Below, in pieces: positions 48,101 through 60,100 of a stretch of DNA of 64,000 nucleotides. The translations under genes were made by a program, and so were the position numbers. Source of the DNA: Pogona vitticeps (Eukaryota > Chordata > Lepidosauria > Squamata > Agamidae); contig NC_135786.1 in NCBI RefSeq assembly GCF_051106095.1, positions 213,969,001 to 214,033,000 on the forward strand. Direction: 5' to 3'. Under the pieces are notes generated by a model. It was not told the origin of the DNA. It did no database searches and saw only the letters and a list, made by a program, of their open reading frames with translations. The stretch's first letter is position 1. Each line of letters begins with the position of its first letter.

Positions 48101-51100
48101 AGAATTAAACTGGAAGTCTAGTAATTCTAAATATGGAATATACAATGTTTTAACATCTGAATAGAAAATAGCACTTGTAGCTATGACTTCATCCTTTTAC
48201 CCTTAGCCTCAAGGTACAAGTTGTATATGTACTGTACACTGTTTTATCTGAAATCTGTTTTCAGGAAACAGTGTTAAGTATCTGGAAGGAAATGATGGAT
48301 CTTTTTGTAGTCTCTTAACAGTGAATATAAAGCCTATAAATTATGAACAGATCAGTTGCATTATCTACCCACCATGTGACATCTTCAATATTCTTTAGTA
48401 CAAGCTAATTAATGTATGGTAATTTTTTCCTTCTTTTTTTAAATCTTATGTCACAGCAGACTTTTTAAATAAAAAACCTTCTTCCAGAACACACTGACTA
48501 GACATTTATGGGATGCTCAGATTATGGTGCATAGAAGTGCTTCTGTCTGTCACGGTGAATGATAAACTTGTTTACATGACAGCAGGATATTAAGTCACTG
48601 ACATTTCCTTTTCTTAATCAGGCGATCCAATTTTGAGTGTTCAAGTTGGTAACTCTAAATCTGGAAAAGGGGATGGTACACTCCAGCCAGGTATGCCTTT
48701 TATGCAAAGGTACTTTGCATAAAACATTTATTGGTTTTCTGATACTGTTCAGGATTTTGTTTATTGGTTTACCTGAACATTTACCTAATAATATTGATCA
48801 CAGATACAGTGGTGCCTCGCTTAACGGGTGCCCCGTTTAACGAGGAATTCACTTAACGAAGAAGATTTTGTGATCACTTTTGCGATCGCATAACGTTGTT
48901 TCCTATGGGGAAAAATCGCTTTGCGATTTTTCCCCATAGGCTCCATTTCCCCCAGCTGACTGGAGGGGCTTCTTCCAAATCTCCCGCCAGTCAGCTGGGG
49001 GAAAAAGTCGGCGGGCGTTCGGCAGGAGGGGAAAGGAGCCTTCCTTTCTCCTCCTGGCCGATGGCCGGCCAGAGAAGCCCCTGCGCGCTCGGCAGGAGGG
49101 GAAAGGAGGCTTCTTTTCCCCTCCTGGCCGATCACGATCGCCGGCCAGAAGGGTGCTCGGCAGGAGGGGAAAGGAGGCTTCTTTTCCCCTCCTGGCCGAT
49201 CACGATCGCCGGCCAGAAGGGTGCTCGGCAGGAGGGGAAAGGAGGCTTCTTTTCCCCTCCTGGCCGATCGCCGGCCAGAGAAGCCCCTGCGCGCTCGGCA
49301 GGAGGGGAAAGGAGGCTTCTTTTCCCCTCCTGGCTGATCACGATCGCCGGCCAGAAGGGCGTTCGGCAGGAGGGGAAAGGAGCCTTCCTTTCCCCTCCTG
49401 GCCGATCGCCGGCACAGACGCCCCTGCGCGCTCAGCAGGAGGGGAAAGGAGGCTTCTTTTCCCCTCCTGGCCGATCGCCGGCCGGTCAGCCGGCTGAAGA
49501 AACAGGGGTGAGCTGGGGAGGAGGGCGTGGGAGCCTTCCCCCGCCCTCCTGCCTTAGCGCTGTCCCCATTTTCGGCCAGCGGCCAGCTGATCGGCGGCCG
49601 TAGCCATTTTCGCGCCCTGCCCTCGCTTACCGAGGGCGCGAAAATGGCTGCCATTATGAGGAAACATCGCTTTACGGTGAGTGTAGAAGCCATTGGAACG
49701 CATTAAACGATGTTTAATGTGTTCCAATGGCATTTTCCTATCCGTATAGCGATGTTTTCTCATAGCGATGGTTAATCCGGAACGGATTAACGTCGCTATG
49801 CGGGGCACCACTGTACTCAATATGGATGAGGCGTATAAGTGTTCCTCTGATTCAGAAAAAATGAATGTCATTAATAAGAGGTGAATGTTGCTTATGTTTT
49901 TTATAGTCTGATCTTATGTCTCTACCTCCACAAGTTCATAATACAAGTTTTATATGTGAAAAAGGAAACCGTTTAGATTTTCTGATAGCTAAATTTACTG
50001 TCCTCTGAATAATGTTAGGGAAGAAGAAGCAGTGTTCTGTTCTTCTAATCCAGTGGCTCCCATTCTTGCGTCCCCAAATGTTCTTGGACTAAAACTCCCA
50101 GAAGCCTTCACCACTGGCTGCACAGGTCAGGATTTGTGGGATTTGTAATCCAAGAATTTCTGGGGACCTAAGGTTGGAAACAACTGTTCTAATCCCTTTC
50201 TGTAGATAATTACTATAACTGTGAACTGAGAAACCCAAACATACATATTTTAAAATTTTCCTTTCAGGGAAGGAAAAGGGAGACCAGGTGATGGCCATGT
50301 TTGGTATCTTGGCTTAGAATACAAATGACCATAAAAGGAATGCACGTAGCAGCTTTGTGTCTCCTTTTTCATAAGCTTAAAAGATAGTAGGTTCATTAAC
50401 TGCAATTTCCCATTTTGTCCAAACTAGAAACACACCAGTTTCATAACAAATCTGTGTGTGTGTGGCAGTCAATAACCATGGCTTCTTGGCTTGACTAAAA
50501 TGAAAAACCATAATAAATGAAACACTGTCTTGTCTTGTTGTGTTGTGGGTTTCCCCCCCCTTCTTGGGAGGAGCCAAGTAGCTGTATGCATTCCTTTTAG
50601 GTTTGCTCATATCTTAACATTTAAAATCATATTGGTCATCCAGAAATTATTGTTGCATATTCTAGTAGTCACACTGTGACTGTAGCTAGCAATTTCTTGC
50701 TGGGAGAAAAATGGGGCTTATATGTTACTCAACAGGAGGGGGAAATGAATAGGACCATAGATGTTGTTTTAATGGCTGCGTGGCAGTGGCAGAGGAATCA
50801 CGATGCAGATATACTAATAATATGATTGCACTGTTTTAAAAGTTTTTTAAAAAGAATTTATGTTTGTGTGTTTGCATTTGTGTTCAAAGGTTCTTCAGGT
50901 CTGAGTGAAGGCCCCACAGTAAATGGAAGTAACTGGAATGAAAAGCCTGTAAAGCTTTCTCCTCAGATCAGTACAGCCGAAGAGAAATGGACTCCAGTAT
51001 CATCTGCAGGTAGCAAGAGGAAGAATGAGACATCAGCTTGGGGAAAGGATGCTGGAGATAATGGAAATGGGAAGGACTGGGGAGTGTCCCTGGTGGGCAG

Positions 51101-54100
51101 AACCTGGGGTGAGCGCACTTTGTTCCCTGGTATTGGTAAGTGCGAGTGCTTGTTTCTCCAAGAAAGAGTTGTCATAAGGAATAGGATTTTTGTGTGTTTA
51201 GGATTTTTTAAAATCAAATGAATGACTGAAATACTGTTTTATAACTTACACATAGGAAAGGTGGATAATGTCAAAGCCAGAGGGCAGTTTTCACTAACTT
51301 AAATTTGCATGGCTTTTCCACCTTATTAGTAATCTTTCCTCAGATGGAAACCATGGGATGGAAGGAGGAAGGCTTTAACTATTGAAAACTGCTGGTAGGA
51401 ACAGATTTTCTTCTTCCTTCCATTATAAGGCTCCCACAACTTCTTCATGATGAAGACAATGATTTGGGCATCAGAAAAACTGCAAAACAGACATTGGAAA
51501 TTTTAAATTATTGAAAATCATTCTGCTGTGCCACTACTGAGAAAAGGACAGAAGTGTAGTTATCTGTAGTCTCAAGTACTCTGTGTGTGCATGCAGAAAT
51601 GTAAAGATTCTCTTTCTCTCACACACAAAATCTGAGGTGATTGTGAACAGTGTTGAGAAGAGTCTCATTATTTCAATAGTTAAAGGGATTTTTTTCTGAT
51701 TATAAAAATGATATGTTTGAGTTATGCCATGCCATAGTGTGGGAATCATTCAGATGTAGCCACATAGCTTATTGTTGCATAACATCACAAAATTGCTCAA
51801 GCAGATTATGTAAAAAGTGAATGAAATACTTATAAAAAGTGTAAGCATTTTGTAAAGGTACACAGGCATAAGCTTGCAGACTTTCAAAGGGTCTCTGGTA
51901 GTAAATTAAGAACTTTCAGTTTGTTTGGCATGTTGCTGCAGCTGACCAGAAATCTGGTGGAGTCAGATTCTTACCTATAACACTGATTTTTTTTAGTGTT
52001 TGTGCATTGCATTTACAGTATCTTAGACCTTAAGATCTTACAAGAAGCCAGTATGATAAGAATGTAATTGCCAGTTGAGAAAGCTTAAATGTGCTATTTA
52101 TTTTCAACAGCATGGTCTGGAGTGGATGGAAGAATTAATACTCCTGAACAGAGTTCTGCTTCATTTTCTTCCTTGGGACTAAATCCTACAGTTCCTGGTA
52201 TGATTTTTAAAAGCATTGTGCAATTGAACTATGTACTTGAGTTAATTTTTTTTAGAAAACCCCTGGTCATTCCTGCTAACTGTAAGAATTGTTGTATGTA
52301 CATTTGTCAACATGTGAGAACACACGAACCTTACATTGTAAATATTTTAAATGAGGGCTAAGTTACCCAAATGTCAGAAATCATTAGTTGGTTCCTAAGG
52401 TGCCTGTAGTATTTTTGGAAGAGTTTTATTATGGAGTAACAGGCCTGTCAGTGACATATTGTTTCTGTGAAGCTAACAGGGCATATATGTGTATATATTG
52501 TGTTCATTTCAGGATCCAGCACTGAATCTGTTGCTCAGGCTGGTACTTCAGACTTCCAGTGGGATTTAAATCGTAATCAAGCACCCATTGATGATGAATG
52601 GTCTGGGTTGAGTACGTAAAATTTCTTAGCCTTATTTGACTTGTAGCTTAACAATGTCTATTCTTTTTGCTGTTCCTAGCTACCTATGTTCTTCCTGAGC
52701 CAAATTAATCCATGTGTTTTCAGAATAAATAGTCTATTTGTGTATAAAACAATAGAATGTATTACAACACAAGGTTTGTCGGGGGAGAATCTACATTATC
52801 AAATATCTAAAGCTTTACTTAGCTGGATAAGTAAATATACACCAAAGAGATTTTTTTTAAGTTGTCTTTTTAAAAAAATACACATTACTTGAGCCCTCGC
52901 AGTTATGCAGACATTTTAATATCGGGTAACCATGATCTTGATAATGTGACTGCCAATAATTAATTATATTGCTTATATTGTAGGAACCATGGGGATGTTT
53001 GTAATGGATTGAACAATTGCCTTTGTCAGCACAAGGGCTGTGCTCAAAAAAAAAAAAAAAAAAAGAGGGACAGTTGTTGTTTTCATTGTTCATTGCTCTT
53101 TTCTAATTATATGATGGCCCAGGTGTTCTGATATTTAAAAAAATCAAAGAATAGTTCACGTTGTGAAGATTTTGCCTAATGTTGTTGAAGCAGTATTTGG
53201 TTGCATTCAGACGTATCTTTCCCACATGGAAAGGTTCCTTTCTGTTTACGGAAGTAAGCGAAATCTAGCAGAGGTTTCTATTAAAGCAGTACATAAAGTT
53301 GGCCATATTACCTCCAGCACTACTTCCAGTGCTTTTCCAGAAGATCTTTTCACCCTCTGAAACAAGTTTTGAGAGAGTGAAAGGGAGATTCAGTGAATTG
53401 CCTCCATTCTTGCCAACATTAGGAGAGTTTGTCAGTAAAATTCCGCTCCTTAGATACTTAAGGTTGTGGTAATTTAGTTCCAGAATAAGATCTATTTTAT
53501 ACCAGCAGGTACTTTGCTTTTTAAAAAAGTCTTAACGCCATTCTTGTTCTAATAAAGGACTTTAAAAATACAATTGTTAAATGAGAGTACCATTTCTTAA
53601 TGGGTGGCCTGAGGAAGAACAATTTAAATGCCTTTCTCTAGTTTTATGTTGTAATAATGGATATTGAAGAAATGTTGTCTGAAATCACATATTCAGTACA
53701 ATACAGTTTCCTCGGCTTTCCTTATTTTGTTTAGACCATCTAAAGTATGTTCTTTATCTTTCACAGATGGGCTTTCTTCTACTGATCCTAGTTCTGATTG
53801 GAATGCCCCAGCAGAGGAATGGGGAAACTGGGTGGAAGAAGAAAAGGCTCCTTCTGTTCCACAGGTTGAAGAAACATTATCTGAGGCTCAAAAGGTATTC
53901 AAAGTCACCTTGTGTTGGATGGACCAATTTTTTAAGAAGACTGCTTCATAGACAATAGGATCTTTTCCCCTTTCAATTAATTTCAGCTTCTTTGAAAAAC
54001 AGTGAATGTGAATTTATTTCAGTCATTTGTGTACCACCTGATTTAATGGCAAGAACTACTCTGGGCAGTTAATAATCATATAAAATAACCCTCCAACCCA

Positions 54101-57100
54101 GCCAATGAACTCAAACTGCATATATACCCCATATCAAACAAACCTAAAATACACATTTGATATGTACACTATTGCATTTTGTTAAGCAATGGCCAGAATC
54201 CTAACAGTGTTCATATAAAGTTTTTATAACTTGTGGTGGTTAATTGATGAGGTTCTCCAGTACCTTCCCAGTTTGCTGTAATGAGCTGCAGTCGCTTACA
54301 CAAGCCTTATATGAACAGCAATAGGATTGTAACTGTTAACTGATAGCTTTGAAAACTAAAATTGTGTTCAGTGCTATGATTATGTAAAAACATGATGTGT
54401 TTTGATGAAATAACCAGATTTGGATTTTTTTTTTTCACTAGGTTTCGGATGATGAGAAAGAAAAGGCAGAACCAACTCTGCAAAATACTGCAAGTGGTAA
54501 ATCAAAAAAGAAAAAGAAGAAAAAGAAAAAGCAAGGAGAAGAGGCTAGCTCTCCTCTACAGGTGAGACAGAATTAAGTATTCTAATTTCAGTATTGATCC
54601 GAAGCTTAAATCTTAAATTTGGTGGGGTCTGCTAGCACAGTGGGAATGATGTCAGCAGCAGCAGATTACTGCTGTTTAAAGACTTGTTTTTGCAGTTGTT
54701 TGGGTACTTGTGGCTTTGTTGCTTCCCCAGATCACAAAATGAAGCCTTCAGTGTCAGTCTGCATTTGCTAATGAGATCATTCTAGTTGTGCAGATGGATC
54801 TGCACAACAGGATTTCAGCTGCTAGTGTGAAACCTAAATTTTGCTAGCATTTGCCAAGAATTCTGATCACTTGTACATTTATATATCTGTTTAGTCGTTT
54901 AGTCGTGTCCGACTCTTCGTGACCCCATGGACCAGAGCACGCCAGGCCCTCCTGTCTTCTACTGCCTCCCGGAGTTGTGTCAGGTTCATGTTGGTTGCTT
55001 CGCAGACACTGTCCAGCCATCTCATCCTCGGTCGTCCCCTTCTCCTCTTGCCATCACACCTTCCTAACATCAAGGTTTTTTCCAAGGACTCTTTTCTTCT
55101 CATGAGATGGCCAAAGTACTGGAGCCTCAGCTTCAGGATCTGTCCTTCAAGTGAGCATTCAGGGTTGATTTCCTTTAGAACTGATAGGTTTGTTCTCCTT
55201 GCAGTCCAGGGGATTCTCAAGAGCCTCCTCCAGCACCACAATTCAAAGGCATCAATTCTTCGGCGGTCTGCTTTCTTTATGGTCCAGCTCTCACTTCCAT
55301 ACATCATGACAGGAAAAACCATAGCTTTGACTATTCGGACTTTTGTTGGCAAGGTGATATCTCTGCTTTTCAAGATGCTGTCTTGATTTGTCATCGCTTT
55401 CCTCCCAAGAAGAAGGCGCCTTTTAATTTCAGGGCTGCTGTCTCCATCTGCAGTGATCATGGAGCCCAGGAAGATAAAATTTGACACTGCCTCCATATCT
55501 TCCCCTTCTATTTCCCAGGAGGTGATGGGACCAGTGGCCATGATCTTAGTTTTTTGGATGTTGAGTTTCAGACCGTTTTTTGCACTCTCCTCTTTCACTC
55601 TCATTACAAGGTTCTTTAATTCCTCCTCACTTTCTGCCATCAGAGTGGTATCATCTGCATATCGGAGGTTGTTGATATTTCTTCCGGCAATCTTAATTCC
55701 GGCTTGGGTTTCTTCCAGTCCAGCCTTCCGCATGATGTATTCTGCATATAAGTTAAATAAGCTGGGGGACAATATACAGCCTTGCCGTACTCCTTTCCCA
55801 ATTTTGAACCACTCAGTTGTTCCATGACCAGTTCTAACTGTTGCTTCCTGTCCCACATATAGGTTTCTCAGGAGACAGATAAAGTGGTCAGGCACTCCCA
55901 TTTCTTTAAGAACTTGCCATAGTTTGCTGTGGTCCACACAGTCAAAGGCTTTCGCATAGTCAATGAAGCAGAAGTAGATATTTTTCTGGAACTCTCTGGC
56001 TTTCTCCATAATCCAGCGCAAGTTAGCAATTTGGTCTCGAGTTCCTCTGCCTCTTCGGAATCCAGCTTGTACTTCTGGGAGTTCTCGGTCCACATATTGC
56101 TGAAGCCTACCTTGTAGGATTTTGAGCATAACCTTGTTAGCGTGTGAAATGAGTGCAATTGTACGGTAGTTGGAGCATTCTTTGGCACTGCCTTTCTTTG
56201 GGATTGGGATGTAGACTGATCTTTTCCAATCCTCTGGCCACTGTTGAGTTTTCCAAACTTGCTGGCATATTGAATGTAGCATCTTAACAGCATCATCTTT
56301 CAAGATTTTAAATAGTTCAACTGGAATGCCATCACCTCCACTGGCCTTGTTGTTAGCCAGGCTTTCTAAGGCCCACTTGACTTCGCTCTCTAGGATGTCT
56401 GGCTCAAGGTCAGCAACTACATTGTCTGGGTTGTCCGGGATATCCAAATCTTTCTGATATAATTCCTCTGTGTATTCTTGCCACCTCTTCTTGACGTCTT
56501 CTGCTTCTGTTAGATCCCTCCCATTTTTGTCTTTTATCATGTTCATCTTTGCGCAAAATGTTCCTCTAATATGTCCAATTTTCCTGAACAGATCTCTGGT
56601 CTTTCCTTTTCTGTTATCTTCCTCTATTTCTTTGCATTGTTCATTTAAGAAGGCCCTCTTGTCTCTCCTTGCTATTCTTTGGAAGTCTGCATTCAAGTTT
56701 CTGTAACTTTCCCTATCTCCCTTGCATTTTGCTTCCCTTCTCCTCTCTGCTATTTCTAAGGCCTCGTTGGACAGCCACTTTGCTTTCTTGCATTTCCCTT
56801 TCTTTGGGATGGTTTTCGTTGCTGCCTCCTGGACAATGTTACGAGCCTCTATCCAAAGTTCTTCAGGCACTCTGTCCACCAAATCTAGTTCCTTAAATCT
56901 GTTCTTTACTTCCACTGTGTATTCATAAGGGATTTGGTTTAGATTATACCTGAGTGGCCCAGTGGTTTTTCCTAATCTCTTCAGTCTAAGCTTGAATTTT
57001 GCTATGAGAAGCTGATGATCAGAACCGCAGTCAGCTCCAGGTCTTGTTTTTGCTGACTGTATAGAGCTTCTCCATCTTTGGCTGCAGAGAATATAATCAA

Positions 57101-60100
57101 TCTGATTTCGATATTGCCCATCTGGTGATTTCCATGTATAGAGTCGCCTCTTGTGTTGTTGGAAAAGAGTGTTTGTGATGACCAGCTTATTCTCTTGACA
57201 AAACTCTATTAGCCTTTGTCCTGCTTCGTTCTGAACTCCAAGGCCAAACTTCCCTGTTGTTCCTTTTATCTCTTGGCTCCCTACTTTAGCATTCCAGTCC
57301 CCTAGAATGAGAAGAACATCTTTCTTTGGTGTCAGTTCTAGAAGGTGTTGTAAATCTTCATAGAATTGTTCAATTTCAGTCTCCTCAGCAATGCTGGTTG
57401 GTGCATAAACTTGGATTATTGTGATGTTGAATGGTCTGCCTTGGATTCGTATTGACATCATTCTATCATTTTTGAGATTGTATCCCATTACAGCTTTTCC
57501 CACTCTTTTGTTGACTATGAGGGCTACTCCATTCCTTCTATGGGATTCTTGCCCACAATAGTAGATATGATAATCATCTGAGCTGAATTCGCCCATTCCT
57601 GTCCATTTTAGTTCACTGATGCCCAGGATGTCGATGTTTATTCTTGCCATCTCCTGTTTGACCACTTCCAGCTTCCCAAGGTTCATAGATCTCACATTCC
57701 AGGTTCCTATGCAGTATTTTTCTTTGCAGCATTGGATTTTCCTTTCACTTCCAGGCACGTCCACAGCTGAGCGTCCTTTCGGCTTTGGCCCAACCACTTC
57801 ATTAGCTCTGGAGCTACTTGTACTTGTCCTCCACTCTTCCTCAGTAGCATGTTGGACGCCTTCCGACCTGAGGGGCCCATCTTCCAGCGTCATATCTTTT
57901 AGCCTTTTGTTTCTGATCATGGGGCGTTCTTGGCAAAGATACTGGAGTGGCTTGCCATTTCCTACTCCAGGTGGATTGCGTTTAGTCGGAACTCTCCACT
58001 ATGTCCTGTCCGTCTTGGGTGTCCCTGCACGGCATAGCCCATAGCTTCTCTGAGTTACTCAAGCCCCTTCGCCACGACAAGGCAGCAATCCATGAAGGAG
58101 ACATTTATATATAGCAGCATCATTTTCACAAGTAATTTATAATATCTATGAGTATCATTTTCCTTCTGTCTAAGCGATGTAGGAAACAGGTATTTGTTCT
58201 TAGGATACAGAAAACTGTATAAAACTATGGGGCTTAAAATACAGGTTTATGACGTGTGGGGTGAGAGCAGCATGCTTAAAATAGACCCACTACCTTTAGC
58301 AAGATTAATTTAGTCATGAATGACTTCAGTTTTTGATGATTCAGAAGGTCTGCCTGAAGAAAATTAAGTCTGCAACCAAGCTTATGACAGAAGAGTTTCC
58401 CTTAATATTGCTTCAGCCAAAGTTCACAATACCTTTCATTTTGACCTGTTCTGGCTTAAATTTGATTCTCAAAAGTAGAACATAACCTGTAAAAGAAATC
58501 AAAGTGTAATAATAAAATGGTAGAGAAAGTGGGTAGTTTCTGTTATAGTTGCATACTTGCTCCGTATTGATTTACTCTTGCCAAGTAGAGAGAATTGGCA
58601 GTGTGGTTTCTTTCCAGTGTTTTCGATTGTAACCCTCATAATTCCTGACCATTAGCCACATTGGCTTGGACTAATGGTACTTGACAAATACATCTGGAGG
58701 CCACAGATTGCTTGTCATCAATTATAGTATTAGAAAGAGTGGGTTTGTTATTCTGGGACTTCTGAGGTTTTCTTCTCTTCCTTACTAGGATGCTGACGAC
58801 CTGGATAAACAAGCTGGAGAAGAATTTCCAGAAGATACCTCAAAATTTCAACCAGAGGAGATAGCTTTCTCATTAAAGACCATCAGTACTAGTGAACAAG
58901 CTGAGGTATAGATAACAAAAACTAGGTGAAAATTAAGCATACATTCAGTATATAGAACACTGAAGTAAACCTGACATGTGATTTGGTGTGGGGGAGACAC
59001 AGTTGATGTTTTTTCCCCTGTTGAGGAATAAAAGGTAGGCTGCAAATTCATGTTTTAAATACATACTGTTGAATTCCCTTTCTGTGGGCTTAGTTCACCC
59101 CAGTCACTCACAAGTGTGTCTGTACAGTCCAGACCATAATGTGGCATAATGTGGCGCCCTACCTGGAAGTGGGGGCGCTCACCATCTTAGTACATGCGCT
59201 CGTAATCTCAAGATTAGACCACTGTAATGCGCTCTACGTGGGGCTTCCTTTGAGGCTGCTGCGGAAATTACAGGTGGTGCAGAATGCGGCGGCCAGATTA
59301 CTTAGTGGAGTGAAAAAATTCCAACATATTTCGCCCACTCTGGCCGCATTGCATTGGCTGCCCATCAGGTTCCGCATCGACTTCAAAGTGCTAATGCTTA
59401 CGTATAAAGCCCTAAACGGTTTAGGGCCTCGATACTTGGCGGAACGCCTACTCCCACCAAGTTCTACCCGGGTCACACGGGCGAGCCAGGAGGTGAGGCT
59501 GAGGAGCCTAACCCCGAGGGAGGCCCGGAAAGAGAAAACAAGAAACAGGGCCTTCTCGGCGGTGGCTCCTCGCCTGTGGAATAACTTACCTCCTGACATT
59601 CGCGGAGCTCCCTCGCTGGGCACTTTCAAGAATCTATTAAAGACCTGGATGTTTCGGCAGGCCTTCTCATAAAACTATTTTTTGACTTTCTTATCTCTTT
59701 ATTGTCTTTTTTCTCTTTTACCTGTTTTTGTATTGGTTGTTTATTTTTATTGTATTTTAACGTTGTTGTAAGCCGCCTAGAGTAGTCCTCGCGACTAGAT
59801 AGGCGGGATATAAATAAAATAAATAAATAAATAAATAAATAAATAAATGCAGAATAAATGCCTGCAGAGCAAATAGGCATGCACCATCTCTTCTCAACGT
59901 AATGCCTGGTATCTGGGAATTATATAGGGGTTGTAATCAAGAACATCTGTTAGATGCCAAAGTCAAGAATACAAGTATAAATAATTCAAGTCCATGATCA
60001 TTTCTCCCACGTACTGCAGAGTGAAGGCCAAATACTCTTTATACTGAAAAAAATTAACCCACGATTATTAGATTAAGTGAGTTTTTTAGAATGAGAAAAA

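Larger units (their letters stand above)
46136..48621 (+). other. MTDH intron 4
   Basis: 2.49 kb with two adjacent MITEs (46655-47007 and 47025-47390). The remainder has no recognised feature. Confidence 0.9.
48691..50889 (+). other. MTDH intron 5
   Basis: 2.2 kb, nearly half of it the minisatellite-bearing MITE (48807-49813), plus a hAT MITE (50051-50186). Confidence 0.9.
51136..54441 (+). other. MTDH introns 6 to 9 (with exons 7 to 9 between)
   Basis: Introns 51136-52110, 52198-52512, 52612-53766 and 53895-54441. They hold no recognisable mobile element, only a poly-A run near 53048-53064. This is the longest repeat-poor stretch of the gene and surrounds the SND1-binding exons and the extra exon 7. 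Confidence 0.8.
54562..58788 (+). other. MTDH intron 10
   Basis: 4.23 kb, of which 3.2 kb is the full-length BovB. Without it the intron would be about 1 kb. Confidence 0.92.

Noticed and set aside
48821-49693. Long open frames on both strands (290 codons minus, 235 codons plus)
   Set aside because: They lie inside the MITE 48807-49813 and are products of a GC-rich tandem array that lacks stops in both directions. The encoded sequence is the repeat unit over and over.
54919-55827. Plus-strand frames within the BovB
   Set aside because: They are antisense shadows of the BovB ORF.
59139-59672. 177-codon open frame in MTDH intron 11 as a possible host exon
   Set aside because: It encodes the L2-type reverse-transcriptase C-terminus and is followed by that LINE's 3' UTR and (AAAT)n tail.
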